Assembly: GCF_014805825.1 (NCBI RefSeq)
Contig: NZ_CP061941.1
Span: forward strand, 2,728,001-2,792,000
Source: Marinomonas algicola
GTDB lineage: Bacteria > Pseudomonadota > Gammaproteobacteria > Pseudomonadales > Marinomonadaceae
Length of the DNA stretch: 64,000 bases
Reading direction: 5' to 3'
How positions within the stretch are numbered: the first letter of the stretch is position 1; the number at the start of each line of letters is the position of its first letter. A program made the position numbers and the translations under genes. Shown here one piece after another: positions 51,081 to 59,895 of the stretch. The notes under the pieces were generated by a model. The model searched no databases. It was not told the origin of the DNA and worked only from the letters and a program-made list of their open reading frames with translations.

Positions 51081-51571
51081 GCATGAAAACGACCAATATG
51101 ACCAATGAGAATTACCTAAAACTGACTCAGTTCTACCAGCAATACGCCACCGTAGTTGATCAAGCCAATTGGGACCAATGGCTAGAGCTATTTACTGAAG
51201 ACTGTGTTTATAAAGTACAAGCCCGTGAAAACTATGATCGAAATCTCCCTATGGCGGCACTGTCTTTGACCAGTAAGGGCATGTTAAAAGATCGAATTTA
51301 TGGCATTACAGAAACCATTTTTCATGACCCATACCACCAGCTTCATATGGTCTCATCGCCTTTAATCGTAAAAGAAAGCGACAACGGCGTGATCGAATCT
51401 CAAGCCAATTACACCGTCTTTCGAACCAAAAACGATGGCATGGCCGAGGTCTTTAATGTCGGGCGCTATATAGATCGACTTCGTATCACAAAAGACGGAA
51501 TTAAGATCGAATCTAGGCTGTGTATTTTTGATAACGAGATGATCCTTAACTCGTTGATCTACCCAATTTAG
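51077..51571 (+). CDS. nagH: Salicylate 5-hydroxylase, small (beta) subunit
   Basis: 164 residues from the overlapping ATG at 51077; an ATG at 51083 has a better placed GGGAG and could be the true start (162 residues). Cystatin/SnoaL-like fold typical of ring-hydroxylating oxygenase beta subunits: LTQFYQQYATVVDQANWDQW, LFTEDCVYKVQARENYDRNLP. The beta subunit is structural and stabilises the alpha hexamer. Immediately follows nagG in a translationally coupled pair. Confidence 0.88.
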   Translation: MSMKTTNMTNENYLKLTQFYQQYATVVDQANWDQWLELFTEDCVYKVQARENYDRNLPMAALSLTSKGMLKDRIYGITETIFHDPYHQLHMVSSPLIVKESDNGVIESQANYTVFRTKNDGMAEVFNVGRYIDRLRITKDGIKIESRLCIFDNEMILNSLIYPI

Positions 51572-51613
51572 AAAGCCTAAGCCTACACATCAGAATAAAA
51601 AAAGAGGTTCACC

Positions 51614-51931
51614 ATGAGCAACAACTGGATAGATACCATCAACATCGAAGAAGTACCTGAAGACGACGTGATCGGCGTTAATGTAAATGGCCATCAAATC
51701 GCTCTTTATAAAGTAGATGACGAGGTTTTCGCGACGGATAACGTCTGCACCCATGGTCAGGCATTACTAAGCGATGGCTTTTTAGAAGATGGCGAAATTG
51801 AATGCCCCCTTCATCAAGGTCGATTTTGCATTAAAAGTGGTAAAGCTATGAATGAGCCACTGACTGAAGACATTAAAACGTATGAAACGAAAATAGAAGA
51901 AGGGCAAGTCTTTTTGAAATTTCGTGAATGA
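51614..51931 (+). CDS. nagAb: Rieske ferredoxin of salicylate 5-hydroxylase
   Basis: 105 residues. Rieske cluster ligands C45-x-H47 (NVCTHGQA) and C64-x2-H67 (ECPLHQGRF). It carries electrons from the reductase to the oxygenase. The spacing between ligand pairs (16 residues) is that of bacterial Rieske ferredoxins. Follows nagH by 42 bases in the operon. Confidence 0.93.
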   Translation: MSNNWIDTINIEEVPEDDVIGVNVNGHQIALYKVDDEVFATDNVCTHGQALLSDGFLEDGEIECPLHQGRFCIKSGKAMNEPLTEDIKTYETKIEEGQVFLKFRE

Positions 51932-52020
51932 CCAATTTTTCATTGTACTTCGCCTAAGCATCGACAATGAAAAACCTAGCTAGCCAGCAAACAATAAATA
52001 TAAATTATCTGGAGAGAATT

Positions 52021-52983
52021 ATGAAGAAGTCACTATTACCCCTTATCACTGCATGCTCAATCACTCTTCTATCAGGGAGTGTGTCAGCACAAATTTTGTC
52101 TATCGCCTCACCACCACAAGGCTCGGTGTGGAACACCATGAGCAACGGCATTGCAAACATTGGCCGCTCAAAAGAAAATATTAACTTAGTGGTTCAACCC
52201 TACAGTGGTAACCGCGCCATGATGGATGCGGTTAATCAAGGGTTAGCTGAATTTGCCATAAATGATGTTAACGATGCCATCGTTGCCGTACAAGGTGATG
52301 CGGATTACAAAGGCAAAAAACGCACTCATTTGAGAGTCGCTCTGCGCATCAGCCCCCAGCCTATTGGTATTTTTGTTCGAAAAGATGCCGATATCGATAG
52401 CATTGCTGATTTAAAAGGGAAACGCGTTGCATCCGGCTGGAATGCGTTCCCTATAGGGCGCCCTCATATGGAAGCCATGTTAGCTACTGGTGGTCTTACT
52501 TGGGACGATGTCCGCAAAGTACCCGTACCCGATTTGATTCGTGCCGCCGATAACTTGTCATCCGGTCGTCTTGATGCCACCTATTTTGCCGTTGGTGGAC
52601 CAAAGGTGGCGGAAGTCGATGCCTCTGTTGGCGGTGTAAAGTTTTTGCCCGTTAAAACCGATCAAGCAGCACGTGAAGCCGTGTTAAAAATACGACCTGC
52701 TTTTTATTTCTCAAACGTGCAGCCTGCCCCCCACCTTGTTGGCATTGAACAAGCAACACAAATGCTGACGTGGGATAACGTACTGATCGTTAACGATAAA
52801 GTATCTGAAGATCAAGTATATCAAATGGTTAAAGCCATTTTGGAGAATAAAGAATCGCTCATCAAACTCTATCCAGGGTTTAAATCATTGGCCGTCAATG
52901 TGCCAAATAAAAATTACCCAGGAATTGAATACCACCCAGGTGCCATTCGTTACTTCAAAGAAAAAGGCCTTTGGCAAGAATAA
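52021..52983 (+). CDS. TAXI-family TRAP transporter solute-binding protein
   Basis: 320 residues from the ATG at 52021 with GGAGAG ahead; an earlier ATG at 51967 has none. Signal peptide about 1-24 (LITACSITLLSGSVSAQ). TAXI fold: ILSIASPPQGSVWNTMSNG, VVQPYSGNRAMMDAVNQG, LKGKRVASGWNAFP. It feeds the fused permease just downstream; the position within the gentisate operon suggests salicylate or another hydroxybenzoate as ligand, although TAXI ligands are mostly dicarboxylates or amino acids, so this is inference. Confidence 0.9.
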   Translation: MKKSLLPLITACSITLLSGSVSAQILSIASPPQGSVWNTMSNGIANIGRSKENINLVVQPYSGNRAMMDAVNQGLAEFAINDVNDAIVAVQGDADYKGKKRTHLRVALRISPQPIGIFVRKDADIDSIADLKGKRVASGWNAFPIGRPHMEAMLATGGLTWDDVRKVPVPDLIRAADNLSSGRLDATYFAVGGPKVAEVDASVGGVKFLPVKTDQAAREAVLKIRPAFYFSNVQPAPHLVGIEQATQMLTWDNVLIVNDKVSEDQVYQMVKAILENKESLIKLYPGFKSLAVNVPNKNYPGIEYHPGAIRYFKEKGLWQE

Positions 52984-53029
52984 GGTAAAACCCGTTTCTC
53001 TTTATGTATTTTAGCTAAAGGTGCTTTCA

Positions 53030-54973
53030 ATGAACGCAGATTCCTCAACGCATGAAATAGCGACTCACGAGCCAGCTATCATGTCGGTTATACGCAACGG
53101 CCTAGGGATGTTGATCGCTCTGGCGGCCATTGCTTTTGCGGCCGACCTATTCAGTAGGATGGGGATATCCATCTATACCGAACAATACCTCGCGGTGGTT
53201 TTGGGTGTTAGCTTGGCGCTGGTGTTCCTTAAGCCACAAACCAATACCAGTAAACGTGCAATCAATGCGATACTCGCATTGATTGGCTTAAGCGCAAGCT
53301 TATACATGGCGGTGCAATACCCCGACCTCGTTGAACGTCAACTCGACTTACCTCCTGATGCCTTACTGATCTCAGCCGTACTGTTTATCTTGGTATTAGA
53401 AGGGTTACGTCGAGTAGTCGGTATCACTTTGGTGATTGTGGTCATGCTTTTTATGGCATTCGCATTACTTGGAAGCCATTTGTCAGGACCACTACAAACA
53501 CGTGAAATAAGCCTAGATCGATTGTTTGTTTATCTAGGTGTCGATACCAATGGCATGTTGGGCTTGACCCTAAACGTCGCGGCGACCATCGTCATCGGTT
53601 TTATTTTGTTTGGACAACTGCTACTTCGCTCTGGAGGCGCGGACTTCTTTAACGATGTCGCTCTGTCTTTGATGGGAACAAAAAAAGGCGGCTCAGGCAA
53701 AATTGCCACGATTGCGTCTGCCTTGTTTGGCTCAATTTCAGGTGTTGTGGTGTCAAATATCGTCGCCACTGGTGTGGTGACAATTCGAATGATGAAGAAA
53801 GGCGGATTCAAGCCTCACACAGCGGCCGCGATTGAAACGGTTGCCTCAACAGGTGGGCAAATTATGCCACCGGTTATGGGAGCTGTCGCGTTTTTAATGG
53901 CGGAGTTTTTACAGATTAGCTACAGTGCGGTTGTACTAGCCGCATTAGTACCCGCCATTCTGTATTACGCTGCGCTTTATATTCAAGTTGATCTTGAAGC
54001 CGAAAAAGAAAAAATATTACCCATTGACCCTGAGCTGATTCCGGCAAAAAGTACCGTACTTAAAAACGGCTGGGTATTTGTTATTCCTTTTGCAGCGGTC
54101 ATTTTAGCCTTATTTACCTTTAATCAACGTCCTGAAACAGCGGCTCTCTGGGGCGCTCTTGGAGCACTTATCGTGGGCGTTGCAAAGGGATATAAAGGCA
54201 AACGTATGGGCATAAAAGACGTTTGGGGAAGCCTAGAGGAAACGGGACACTCCATTGTCGATATTATTATGATCGGTGCCGCGGCTGGCTTCATTATTGG
54301 CATTCTAAACATTACAGGATTGGGCTTCGGCTTGACCTATTTCTTAGTTGAACTGGGCCAAGGGAATCTATTCTTATTACTGGTCATCTCCGCTGCGGTA
54401 TGCATTATCTTAGGCATGGGAATGCCAACCGTAGGCGTATATTTGCTGCTCGCTGTATTGGTTGCACCGTCACTGATCCAAGTGGGCGTCGAACCCATTG
54501 CGGCTCACCTATTTATTTTTTACCTCGGCATGATGTCTATGGTGACACCACCCATTGCGATAGGTGCTTTCTTTGCGGCCAGTATTGCCAAATCCGACCC
54601 GATGAGAACCGCACTAACCTCCATGAGATTAGGATGGACCGCTTATATTATCCCCTTCTTGTTCGTCACCACGCCATCATTACTATTAATCGGAACGACC
54701 GAACAAATAGTGATTACCGTTATGAGCGCTTTAGTGGGGGTTTGGGCTGTTTCTGTTGGCTTTGCTGGCTACTTTAAGAAAAAACTCAACCTTCCTTTTA
54801 GACTGAGTTTTGTTCTAAGCGGCGGGTTATTTCTACTGCCTAATTTACAAGGAGGCGACACGCCTATTATCCCGAAAATAGCCGGTGTCGTCATATTAGC
54901 TTCCTTGATTCTTTCGGCTTATCTACTCAAAAAGCCTAACTCACAGCCATCACATGACATCAATCAGTCATAG
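53030..54973 (+). CDS. TRAP transporter fused permease (4TM-12TM, TAXI type)
   Basis: 647 residues from the ATG at 53030, AAAGGTG upstream. The first hydrophobic helices form the small DctQ-like part, then the DctM-like part with repeats such as SGKIATIASALFGSISGVVV, STGGQIMPPVMGAVAFLMAE and LGMGMPTVGVYLLLAVLV. TAXI-TRAP systems normally use such fused permeases. Transport is driven by the sodium gradient, as expected for a marine bacterium. In the gentisate operon between the ferredoxin and isomerase genes. Confidence 0.93.
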   Translation: MNADSSTHEIATHEPAIMSVIRNGLGMLIALAAIAFAADLFSRMGISIYTEQYLAVVLGVSLALVFLKPQTNTSKRAINAILALIGLSASLYMAVQYPDLVERQLDLPPDALLISAVLFILVLEGLRRVVGITLVIVVMLFMAFALLGSHLSGPLQTREISLDRLFVYLGVDTNGMLGLTLNVAATIVIGFILFGQLLLRSGGADFFNDVALSLMGTKKGGSGKIATIASALFGSISGVVVSNIVATGVVTIRMMKKGGFKPHTAAAIETVASTGGQIMPPVMGAVAFLMAEFLQISYSAVVLAALVPAILYYAALYIQVDLEAEKEKILPIDPELIPAKSTVLKNGWVFVIPFAAVILALFTFNQRPETAALWGALGALIVGVAKGYKGKRMGIKDVWGSLEETGHSIVDIIMIGAAAGFIIGILNITGLGFGLTYFLVELGQGNLFLLLVISAAVCIILGMGMPTVGVYLLLAVLVAPSLIQVGVEPIAAHLFIFYLGMMSMVTPPIAIGAFFAASIAKSDPMRTALTSMRLGWTAYIIPFLFVTTPSLLLIGTTEQIVITVMSALVGVWAVSVGFAGYFKKKLNLPFRLSFVLSGGLFLLPNLQGGDTPIIPKIAGVVILASLILSAYLLKKPNSQPSHDINQS

Positions 54974-54982
54974 GAGAAAACC

Positions 54983-55624
54983 ATGCAATTATACAATTTT
55001 TTTAACAGTTCTACCTCCTATCGAGTACGCATCGCCTTAGCGCTAAAAGGGCTCGATTACCAACATCATGGTGTCAATATTCGAATCGGAGAACAGTCTT
55101 CGATAAGTCATAAAAAGTTGAATCCTGCTAAAGGAGTGCCTGTGTTGATTACCAATGATGGGGAAAAGCTGACCCAATCAATGGCGATTTTGGACTATTT
55201 AGAACAAACCTACCCAGACGTTCCTTTATTGCCGACGGAAACCTTAGTCAGAGCCAGAGTTTTAGAAGTAGCGAATTTAATCGCCTGCGATATGCATCCA
55301 GTAAACAACCTACGCATTTTAGCTTACCTAAAACAACAATTAGATGTTTCTGAGGAACAAAAAGCGCAATGGTACAAGCATTGGGTTCAAGAAAGTTTTA
55401 CGGCGCTAGAAAGTTTATTAAACGAATACGGTCACGGTACTTACTGTTTTGGAACGCATCCAACGCTGGCTGATTGTTGTTTGGTACCACAAGTGGCGAA
55501 TGCCTTACGTTTTGGTTGTGATTTATCCGCCTTCACCAAGATTTTAAGTATTTATGACTATTGTCAGCAACAAGCAGAATTTCAAAAAGCGGCGCCCAGT
55601 CAACAGCCTGATTTCATCAATTAA
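54983..55624 (+). CDS. nagL: Maleylpyruvate isomerase (zeta-class GST type)
   Basis: 213 residues, AGGAG ahead. N-terminal thioredoxin-like domain with SSTSYRVRIALALKG, which carries the GSH-contacting serine, then the glutathione-binding LTQSMAILDYLEQTYP. Zeta-class family members isomerise maleylacetoacetate or maleylpyruvate; between a gentisate dioxygenase and a fumarylpyruvate hydrolase, maleylpyruvate to fumarylpyruvate is the likely reaction. Glutathione-dependent. Confidence 0.9.
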   Translation: MQLYNFFNSSTSYRVRIALALKGLDYQHHGVNIRIGEQSSISHKKLNPAKGVPVLITNDGEKLTQSMAILDYLEQTYPDVPLLPTETLVRARVLEVANLIACDMHPVNNLRILAYLKQQLDVSEEQKAQWYKHWVQESFTALESLLNEYGHGTYCFGTHPTLADCCLVPQVANALRFGCDLSAFTKILSIYDYCQQQAEFQKAAPSQQPDFIN

Positions 55625-55673
55625 ACCGCTTAGCCGAGCAACACTGGCGAGCATAATATACGAGGAAACGACA

Positions 55674-56705
55674 ATGACATCATTAGGTACATTAGAGGAT
55701 TTACCTCAATCCTATCGTGACAAGTTAACCGAGTTAAACCTGGTACCACTTTGGCCAAATATGCGGGCGGTTTTGCCCCATAAAGTCCCAAGTCGTAAAA
55801 CACAAACATTAAACTGGCACTTTAACGACCTACGCCCCCTATTAATTGAAGCGGGTGACTTAACACCAATGGAAAAAGCGGAACGCCGTGTATTGGTTTT
55901 AGCCAACCCAGGACATGGTCTGACAAATATGCAAGCCACACCGAGCATTTACATGGGGTTGCAATTAATCCTACCGGGAGAAACCGCCCCTAATCATCGT
56001 CATACACCGAACGCCGTACGCATTATTATTGAAGGTGAAGGCGCCACAACGATTGTCGATGGCGAACCTTGTGTCATGGAGCGTGGCGATTTAATTTTAA
56101 CGCCCTCAGGTAAATGGCATGAACATCAACACGAAGGTGATGGCCCTATTATTTGGTTGGATATTTTAGACCTACCTTTGATCTATCAACTTGAAGGGTC
56201 TTGGGCAATAGAAGGAAAGGCGCAAAATCAGACTCTAAAAAGAGACAAATCGTTTGCCGAATACAGTGCCGCAGGGGTCGTTCCTGAACTGGGTTTCCAA
56301 AGAGAAAATACCGACTCGCCTATGCTTCGCTACCCTTGGGCTAAAACGCGAGACTGTCTTGTAGAGATGGCAAAACATTATCCCAATAGCCCATTACGTA
56401 TCGCTTACGTGAACCCTGAAAACGGTGCTAGTTTATTCCCAAGTATTGGCTTCGGAGCCATGATGTTACGTCCTAACGAAACCTTATCACTACCAAAACG
56501 CACAACAGCGTGCGTGTTCCATATTGTTGAAGGTCAAGGGGCTCTCTCCGTTGATACGAATAACGTCATTCAATGGACAGAAAAAGACACGTTAAGCGCA
56601 CCTGGCTATACAGAGATAATACTCTGGAACGAATCAAGTACTGAGCCTGCTTTTATTATCACCGCTGACGAAGCGCCACTGCATCGTTATCTCGGCATTT
56701 TTTAA
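55674..56705 (+). CDS. nagI: Gentisate 1,2-dioxygenase
   Basis: 343 residues from the ATG at 55674 (CGAGGAAAC ahead). Bicupin enzyme: iron-binding histidines in NHRHTPNAVRIIIEGEG (about 111-127) and the second half LNPGWHEHQHEG-type segment, here SGKWHEHQHEGDGPIIWLD. Opens the ring of gentisate to maleylpyruvate. Length is that of bacterial gentisate dioxygenases. A GDO here, next to a salicylate hydroxylase, defines the pathway. Confidence 0.93.
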   Translation: MTSLGTLEDLPQSYRDKLTELNLVPLWPNMRAVLPHKVPSRKTQTLNWHFNDLRPLLIEAGDLTPMEKAERRVLVLANPGHGLTNMQATPSIYMGLQLILPGETAPNHRHTPNAVRIIIEGEGATTIVDGEPCVMERGDLILTPSGKWHEHQHEGDGPIIWLDILDLPLIYQLEGSWAIEGKAQNQTLKRDKSFAEYSAAGVVPELGFQRENTDSPMLRYPWAKTRDCLVEMAKHYPNSPLRIAYVNPENGASLFPSIGFGAMMLRPNETLSLPKRTTACVFHIVEGQGALSVDTNNVIQWTEKDTLSAPGYTEIILWNESSTEPAFIITADEAPLHRYLGIF

Positions 56706-56730
56706 TTATTTTTTATCAAAGGAAAACATC

Positions 56731-57429
56731 ATGACTACTACGCTTTTATTCCCTGCTAAAGAACCTGTTTTGGCTAAAATTGCTGATTCTGAAACCTTGT
56801 TCCCCGTCAACCGTATTTTCTGTGTCGGTCGTAATTACCATGCACATGCGGCTGAAATGGGTGTGTCGGTTGATAAAACAACTGAAGAACCTTTTTACTT
56901 TATTAAAGACTCAAGCGCTTATGTGCCAAGTGGCTCAAGCATTGATTACCCACCACAAACAACAAACTACCATTATGAAATGGAATTTGTTATCGCCATT
57001 GGAGAAGAAGGTTTTAACGTGAGCGAAGATCAAGCTGAAAGTATCATTTTTGGTTACGCTTGTGGTTTGGATATGACACGAAGAGATTTGCAACTTAAAG
57101 CCCGTGAAACTCGCCGCCCGTGGGATTTAGGCAAAGATTTTGAACAATCGGCCATTTTATCACCCATCGTCCCTTTTGAAAAAACCGGCGCTATCACAAA
57201 AGGCAAAATTGAATTAGCCGTGAATGGTGAAACAAAACAATCTTCAGATATGGGTTTATTAATCTGGAATGTAAGAGAAATTATCGCTCATTTATCTAAA
57301 TTTTATCACTTACAACCAGGCGACTTAATTTATACCGGAACGCCTGATGGTGTGGGTTCTGTTGTACAGGGAGATAAGATTAATGGCGCTATCGAAGGTC
57401 TCGGTTCTATTCAACTAAGCATTAAGTAA
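56731..57429 (+). CDS. nagK: Fumarylpyruvate hydrolase (FAH family)
   Basis: 232 residues. FAH-family core: FCVGRNYHAHAAEMG near 30-44, the metal-binding YHYEMEFVIAIGEEG (two acidic ligands), CGLDMTRRDLQ, and IYTGTPDGVGSVVQGD near the end. It hydrolyses fumarylpyruvate to fumarate and pyruvate and finishes the gentisate pathway. Last gene of the operon, followed by a terminator. Confidence 0.92.
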   Translation: MTTTLLFPAKEPVLAKIADSETLFPVNRIFCVGRNYHAHAAEMGVSVDKTTEEPFYFIKDSSAYVPSGSSIDYPPQTTNYHYEMEFVIAIGEEGFNVSEDQAESIIFGYACGLDMTRRDLQLKARETRRPWDLGKDFEQSAILSPIVPFEKTGAITKGKIELAVNGETKQSSDMGLLIWNVREIIAHLSKFYHLQPGDLIYTGTPDGVGSVVQGDKINGAIEGLGSIQLSIK

Positions 57430-57443
57430 TATGCATATTAAAT

Positions 57444-57469
57444 AAGGTCGGATTTTAGGTTTCGACCTT
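57444..57469 (+). terminator. Terminator of the gentisate operon
   Basis: AAGGTCG (57444-57450) and CGACCTT (57463-57469) form a 7-bp stem with 12-base loop and GTTTAAC after it, 15 bases past the FAH gene stop. Moderately strong. Confidence 0.55.
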
Positions 57470-57626
57470 GTTTAACAACCTTAATATGTAGATTGACCTC
57501 CCCTGAGTAGCAATAAAAACACAGTCTACTCTTAGCAAATCAAGACAATTTTTTTCAAAAAACCTGAGTTCGATAAAAAATGGTGATCGCCACCATACTT
57601 TTTAGTGTTTAGCTCTGACCAAACAT

Positions 57627-57644
57627 TACTTAACATGTTATTAA
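57627..57644 (+). promoter_or_regulatory. TTAACATG-type operator copy before the PanE-like gene
   Basis: TACTTAACATGTTATTAA keeps the 10-base palindrome TAACATGTTA and matches 14 of 18 positions of the perfect palindrome at 46793-46810. It lies 34-51 bases before the start codon. Confidence 0.55.
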
Positions 57645-57677
57645 TATAGACAAAACAGTGTTTAACAAGGAGACAAA

Positions 57678-58658
57678 ATGAAAGTATGTATTGTAGGAGT
57701 TGGAGCTATAGGAGGCTTTATTGGTACGCGTCTGGCCAAACTGGATGGTGTTACCGTTAATGCATTAGCTCGTGGTGAAAGTGTACAAGCGCTAAATACC
57801 CATGGGTGGCGTTTAGAGGAAGCAGGAGAGCTGGTTCAACGGCCTTGTTTTGCCTCAGACTCCGCGGCGGACCTAGGTGTTCAAGATATCGTGGTTATTG
57901 CTCTAAAAACACCCGCGCTCACCGCCGTTTTACCCAAGTTAGCACCATTAATAGATAAAAACACCTTGGTTATTTCAGCGATGAATGGGATACCTTGGTG
58001 GTTCTTTCGAGAACTCGAAGAAAAGTCTCACTTACCTTTTGAATCCGTAAATCCCGAAGGACAGCACAGCAACGCCATACCCTATAACAATATTATCGGT
58101 TTAGTTGTGCACGCGGCCGCCATTAGAAAAGAACCTGGATTAATTCAGCATAAAGCGGGTAATACGCTCATTATCGGGGAACCCGAAGGAGGTAAATCCA
58201 ATAGAGTGCAAATCGTTGCGGATGCACTTACAGGCGCAGGATTTGATTGTACTCAATCGGATAATATTCGATCCGATGTTTGGTACAAACTTTGGGGTAA
58301 CATGACCATGAACCCAGTCAGTGCGATTACGGGAGCCACCGCCGATAAAATCCTAGAAGACCCCCTTGTTCGAAGATATTGCTCTGCCATCATGAATGAA
58401 GCGGCTCTTATAGGTAAAGAAATCGGTTGCCATATCGGTGAAGACCCAGAGAGTCGCCATAAAAGCACGGAAAAGCTGGGCGCCTTCAAAACGTCTATGC
58501 TTCAAGATGTTGAGAATGGCACACCTATCGAGCTTGATTCCATTTTAGGCGTCATTTATGAGCTGTCTCAAAGACTTGAAATAGAGTCCCCCAACATTGA
58601 GTCATTATTTGGGCTCACTCGTCTTTTTGCCACAACCAAAGGCTTATACCAAAAATAG
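57678..58658 (+). CDS. 2-dehydropantoate 2-reductase-like (PanE/ApbA family) oxidoreductase
   Basis: 326 residues. NADP-binding GVGAIGGFIG at 7-16, then an ApbA C-terminal domain with DVWYKLWGNMTMNPVSAITG near 196-215. PanE makes pantoate from ketopantoate, but this branch is not typical PanE and is more like reductases of short-chain 2-ketoacids placed in catabolic clusters. Shares a promoter palindrome with the class II aldolase and TRAP genes, so a sugar-acid or hydroxyacid pathway is suggested. Monocistronic, terminator behind it. Confidence 0.75.
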   Translation: MKVCIVGVGAIGGFIGTRLAKLDGVTVNALARGESVQALNTHGWRLEEAGELVQRPCFASDSAADLGVQDIVVIALKTPALTAVLPKLAPLIDKNTLVISAMNGIPWWFFRELEEKSHLPFESVNPEGQHSNAIPYNNIIGLVVHAAAIRKEPGLIQHKAGNTLIIGEPEGGKSNRVQIVADALTGAGFDCTQSDNIRSDVWYKLWGNMTMNPVSAITGATADKILEDPLVRRYCSAIMNEAALIGKEIGCHIGEDPESRHKSTEKLGAFKTSMLQDVENGTPIELDSILGVIYELSQRLEIESPNIESLFGLTRLFATTKGLYQK

Positions 58659-58674
58659 AGTCCCGTTTCAAAAG

Positions 58675-58704
58675 AAAACCCCAATGGCGAGCCATTGGGG
58701 TTTT
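58675..58704. terminator. Strong bidirectional terminator
   Basis: AAAACCCCAATGGC (58675-58688) and GCCATTGGGGTTTT (58691-58704) are perfect 14-base arms with a two-base loop, with T-runs on both strands. It lies between the PanE-like gene and the convergent DctP gene. Confidence 0.9.
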
Positions 58705-58770
58705 GATTTTTAAATACGTTAAAGGCGATTAATAACCATTAACGGTATGAACATACCCATATTTAAAACG

Positions 58771-59799
58771 TTATTTTTTACCTTCGTCAACGTGTTTTCT
58801 GAAAGCCGCTAATGCCGCTTCAGCGTCAACATCGCGATCTTCAACCGAATTCACCCAAAAGTCATCAAGACCTTCTGCTAACTTATTCAAATCTTTCACA
58901 CGCTGGTCGTCTTCACTAAGAATAACCACATTAACACCTTGTTCTTTCGCTTCTAAAATACCATTTTCGTCGGCTTTACCCCATGCCGCACCCGCTAATC
59001 GAGATAACCTTTCACCGGAAACACTCATAATGGCGTCTTTGTCTTTTTGACTAAGGTCCGCAAAAACGTCTTCATTCATTACAATACTAAACGCCGTTGA
59101 ATATAAGCCTTTAGGAAATAAAGTTAAGTCTGTACTGATTTCAGATAAACGAAAGAACTTCTGCTCTTGTGCAGGAAGAAAAGTACCGTCAACAACACCT
59201 TGTTGCATCATTTCATATGACTTGGTAGATGGCGCGCCAACTGGAGTCACTTCCAGAAGTTCCGCAAGGTCGTTAATCAAACCGCCACCAATGCGCATTT
59301 TTTTACCTTTCAAATCATCTAATGAATTTACTGGAAATTTAGTATGTAATTGCCCAGGGCCGTGAACAAATAAAGCCAGTAAGTGTAATCCATCGTATTC
59401 ACCAGCTGACTCAAAATGCTCTTTATACGTTTTCCAAAGTGCCACAGAACCATTTTCAGCATCCGTGATTTCACCTGGGATTTCAGCCACACCTGTTAAT
59501 TTAAAACGACCTGGAACATAAGCATTTACGGTAAAACCGGCATCGTAAACACCGTCTTCAACAGCATCAAAAATGGTTTTTGGATGGCCAGTATAATTTT
59601 CAATAACAACGTCTACACGACCTTCTGTTGCTTCTTCAACCCATTGTTCCCACATCGGCCAAACCGTCGCATTTTGCGGGTTTGTTGGTGGCAACCAAGT
59701 GGCCACACGAATGGTTGTCTCTGCTGACATGGCTGACGCGGAACAGACAGCACTCGCAATCGCAGTTGCACAAATTAAGCCTTTTTTAAAATTCATCAT
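58771..59799 (-). CDS. TRAP transporter solute-binding protein (DctP family)
   Basis: 342 residues with signal peptide (about 1-27, ending SAMSA) and AGGA upstream; the first or second Met may be the start. DctP fold: ATWLPPTNPQNATVWPMWEQW, KMRIGGGLINDLAELLEVTPV with the ligand-binding arginine region, and SYEMMQQGVVDGTFLPAQE. Ligand unknown; position beside hpaD/hpaF/hpaE hints at a hydroxyphenylacetate, but the shared operator points to the aldolase and PanE-like genes instead. Last gene of a dctQ-dctM-dctP unit. Confidence 0.92.
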   Translation of the reverse strand: MMNFKKGLICATAIASAVCSASAMSAETTIRVATWLPPTNPQNATVWPMWEQWVEEATEGRVDVVIENYTGHPKTIFDAVEDGVYDAGFTVNAYVPGRFKLTGVAEIPGEITDAENGSVALWKTYKEHFESAGEYDGLHLLALFVHGPGQLHTKFPVNSLDDLKGKKMRIGGGLINDLAELLEVTPVGAPSTKSYEMMQQGVVDGTFLPAQEQKFFRLSEISTDLTLFPKGLYSTAFSIVMNEDVFADLSQKDKDAIMSVSGERLSRLAGAAWGKADENGILEAKEQGVNVVILSEDDQRVKDLNKLAEGLDDFWVNSVEDRDVDAEAALAAFRKHVDEGKK

Positions 59800-59895
59800 T
59801 TTTATTATATTCCTATTGCTTATGAATTATTTTACAACCATCGCCCTATAATGGCTGCTCATTTTATTACTCTTATTACTTTTAGTAATTCCGTT

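Noticed and set aside
49824..51571. Benzoate/anthranilate-type dioxygenase giving catechol
   Set aside because: No catechol genes follow; gentisate dioxygenase, isomerase and fumarylpyruvate hydrolase do, and the component order is nagAa-G-H-Ab.
54400..54777. 125-codon open frame inside the fused TRAP permease gene
   Set aside because: Lies in another frame of a clear 647-residue permease; composition is that of a shadow frame.
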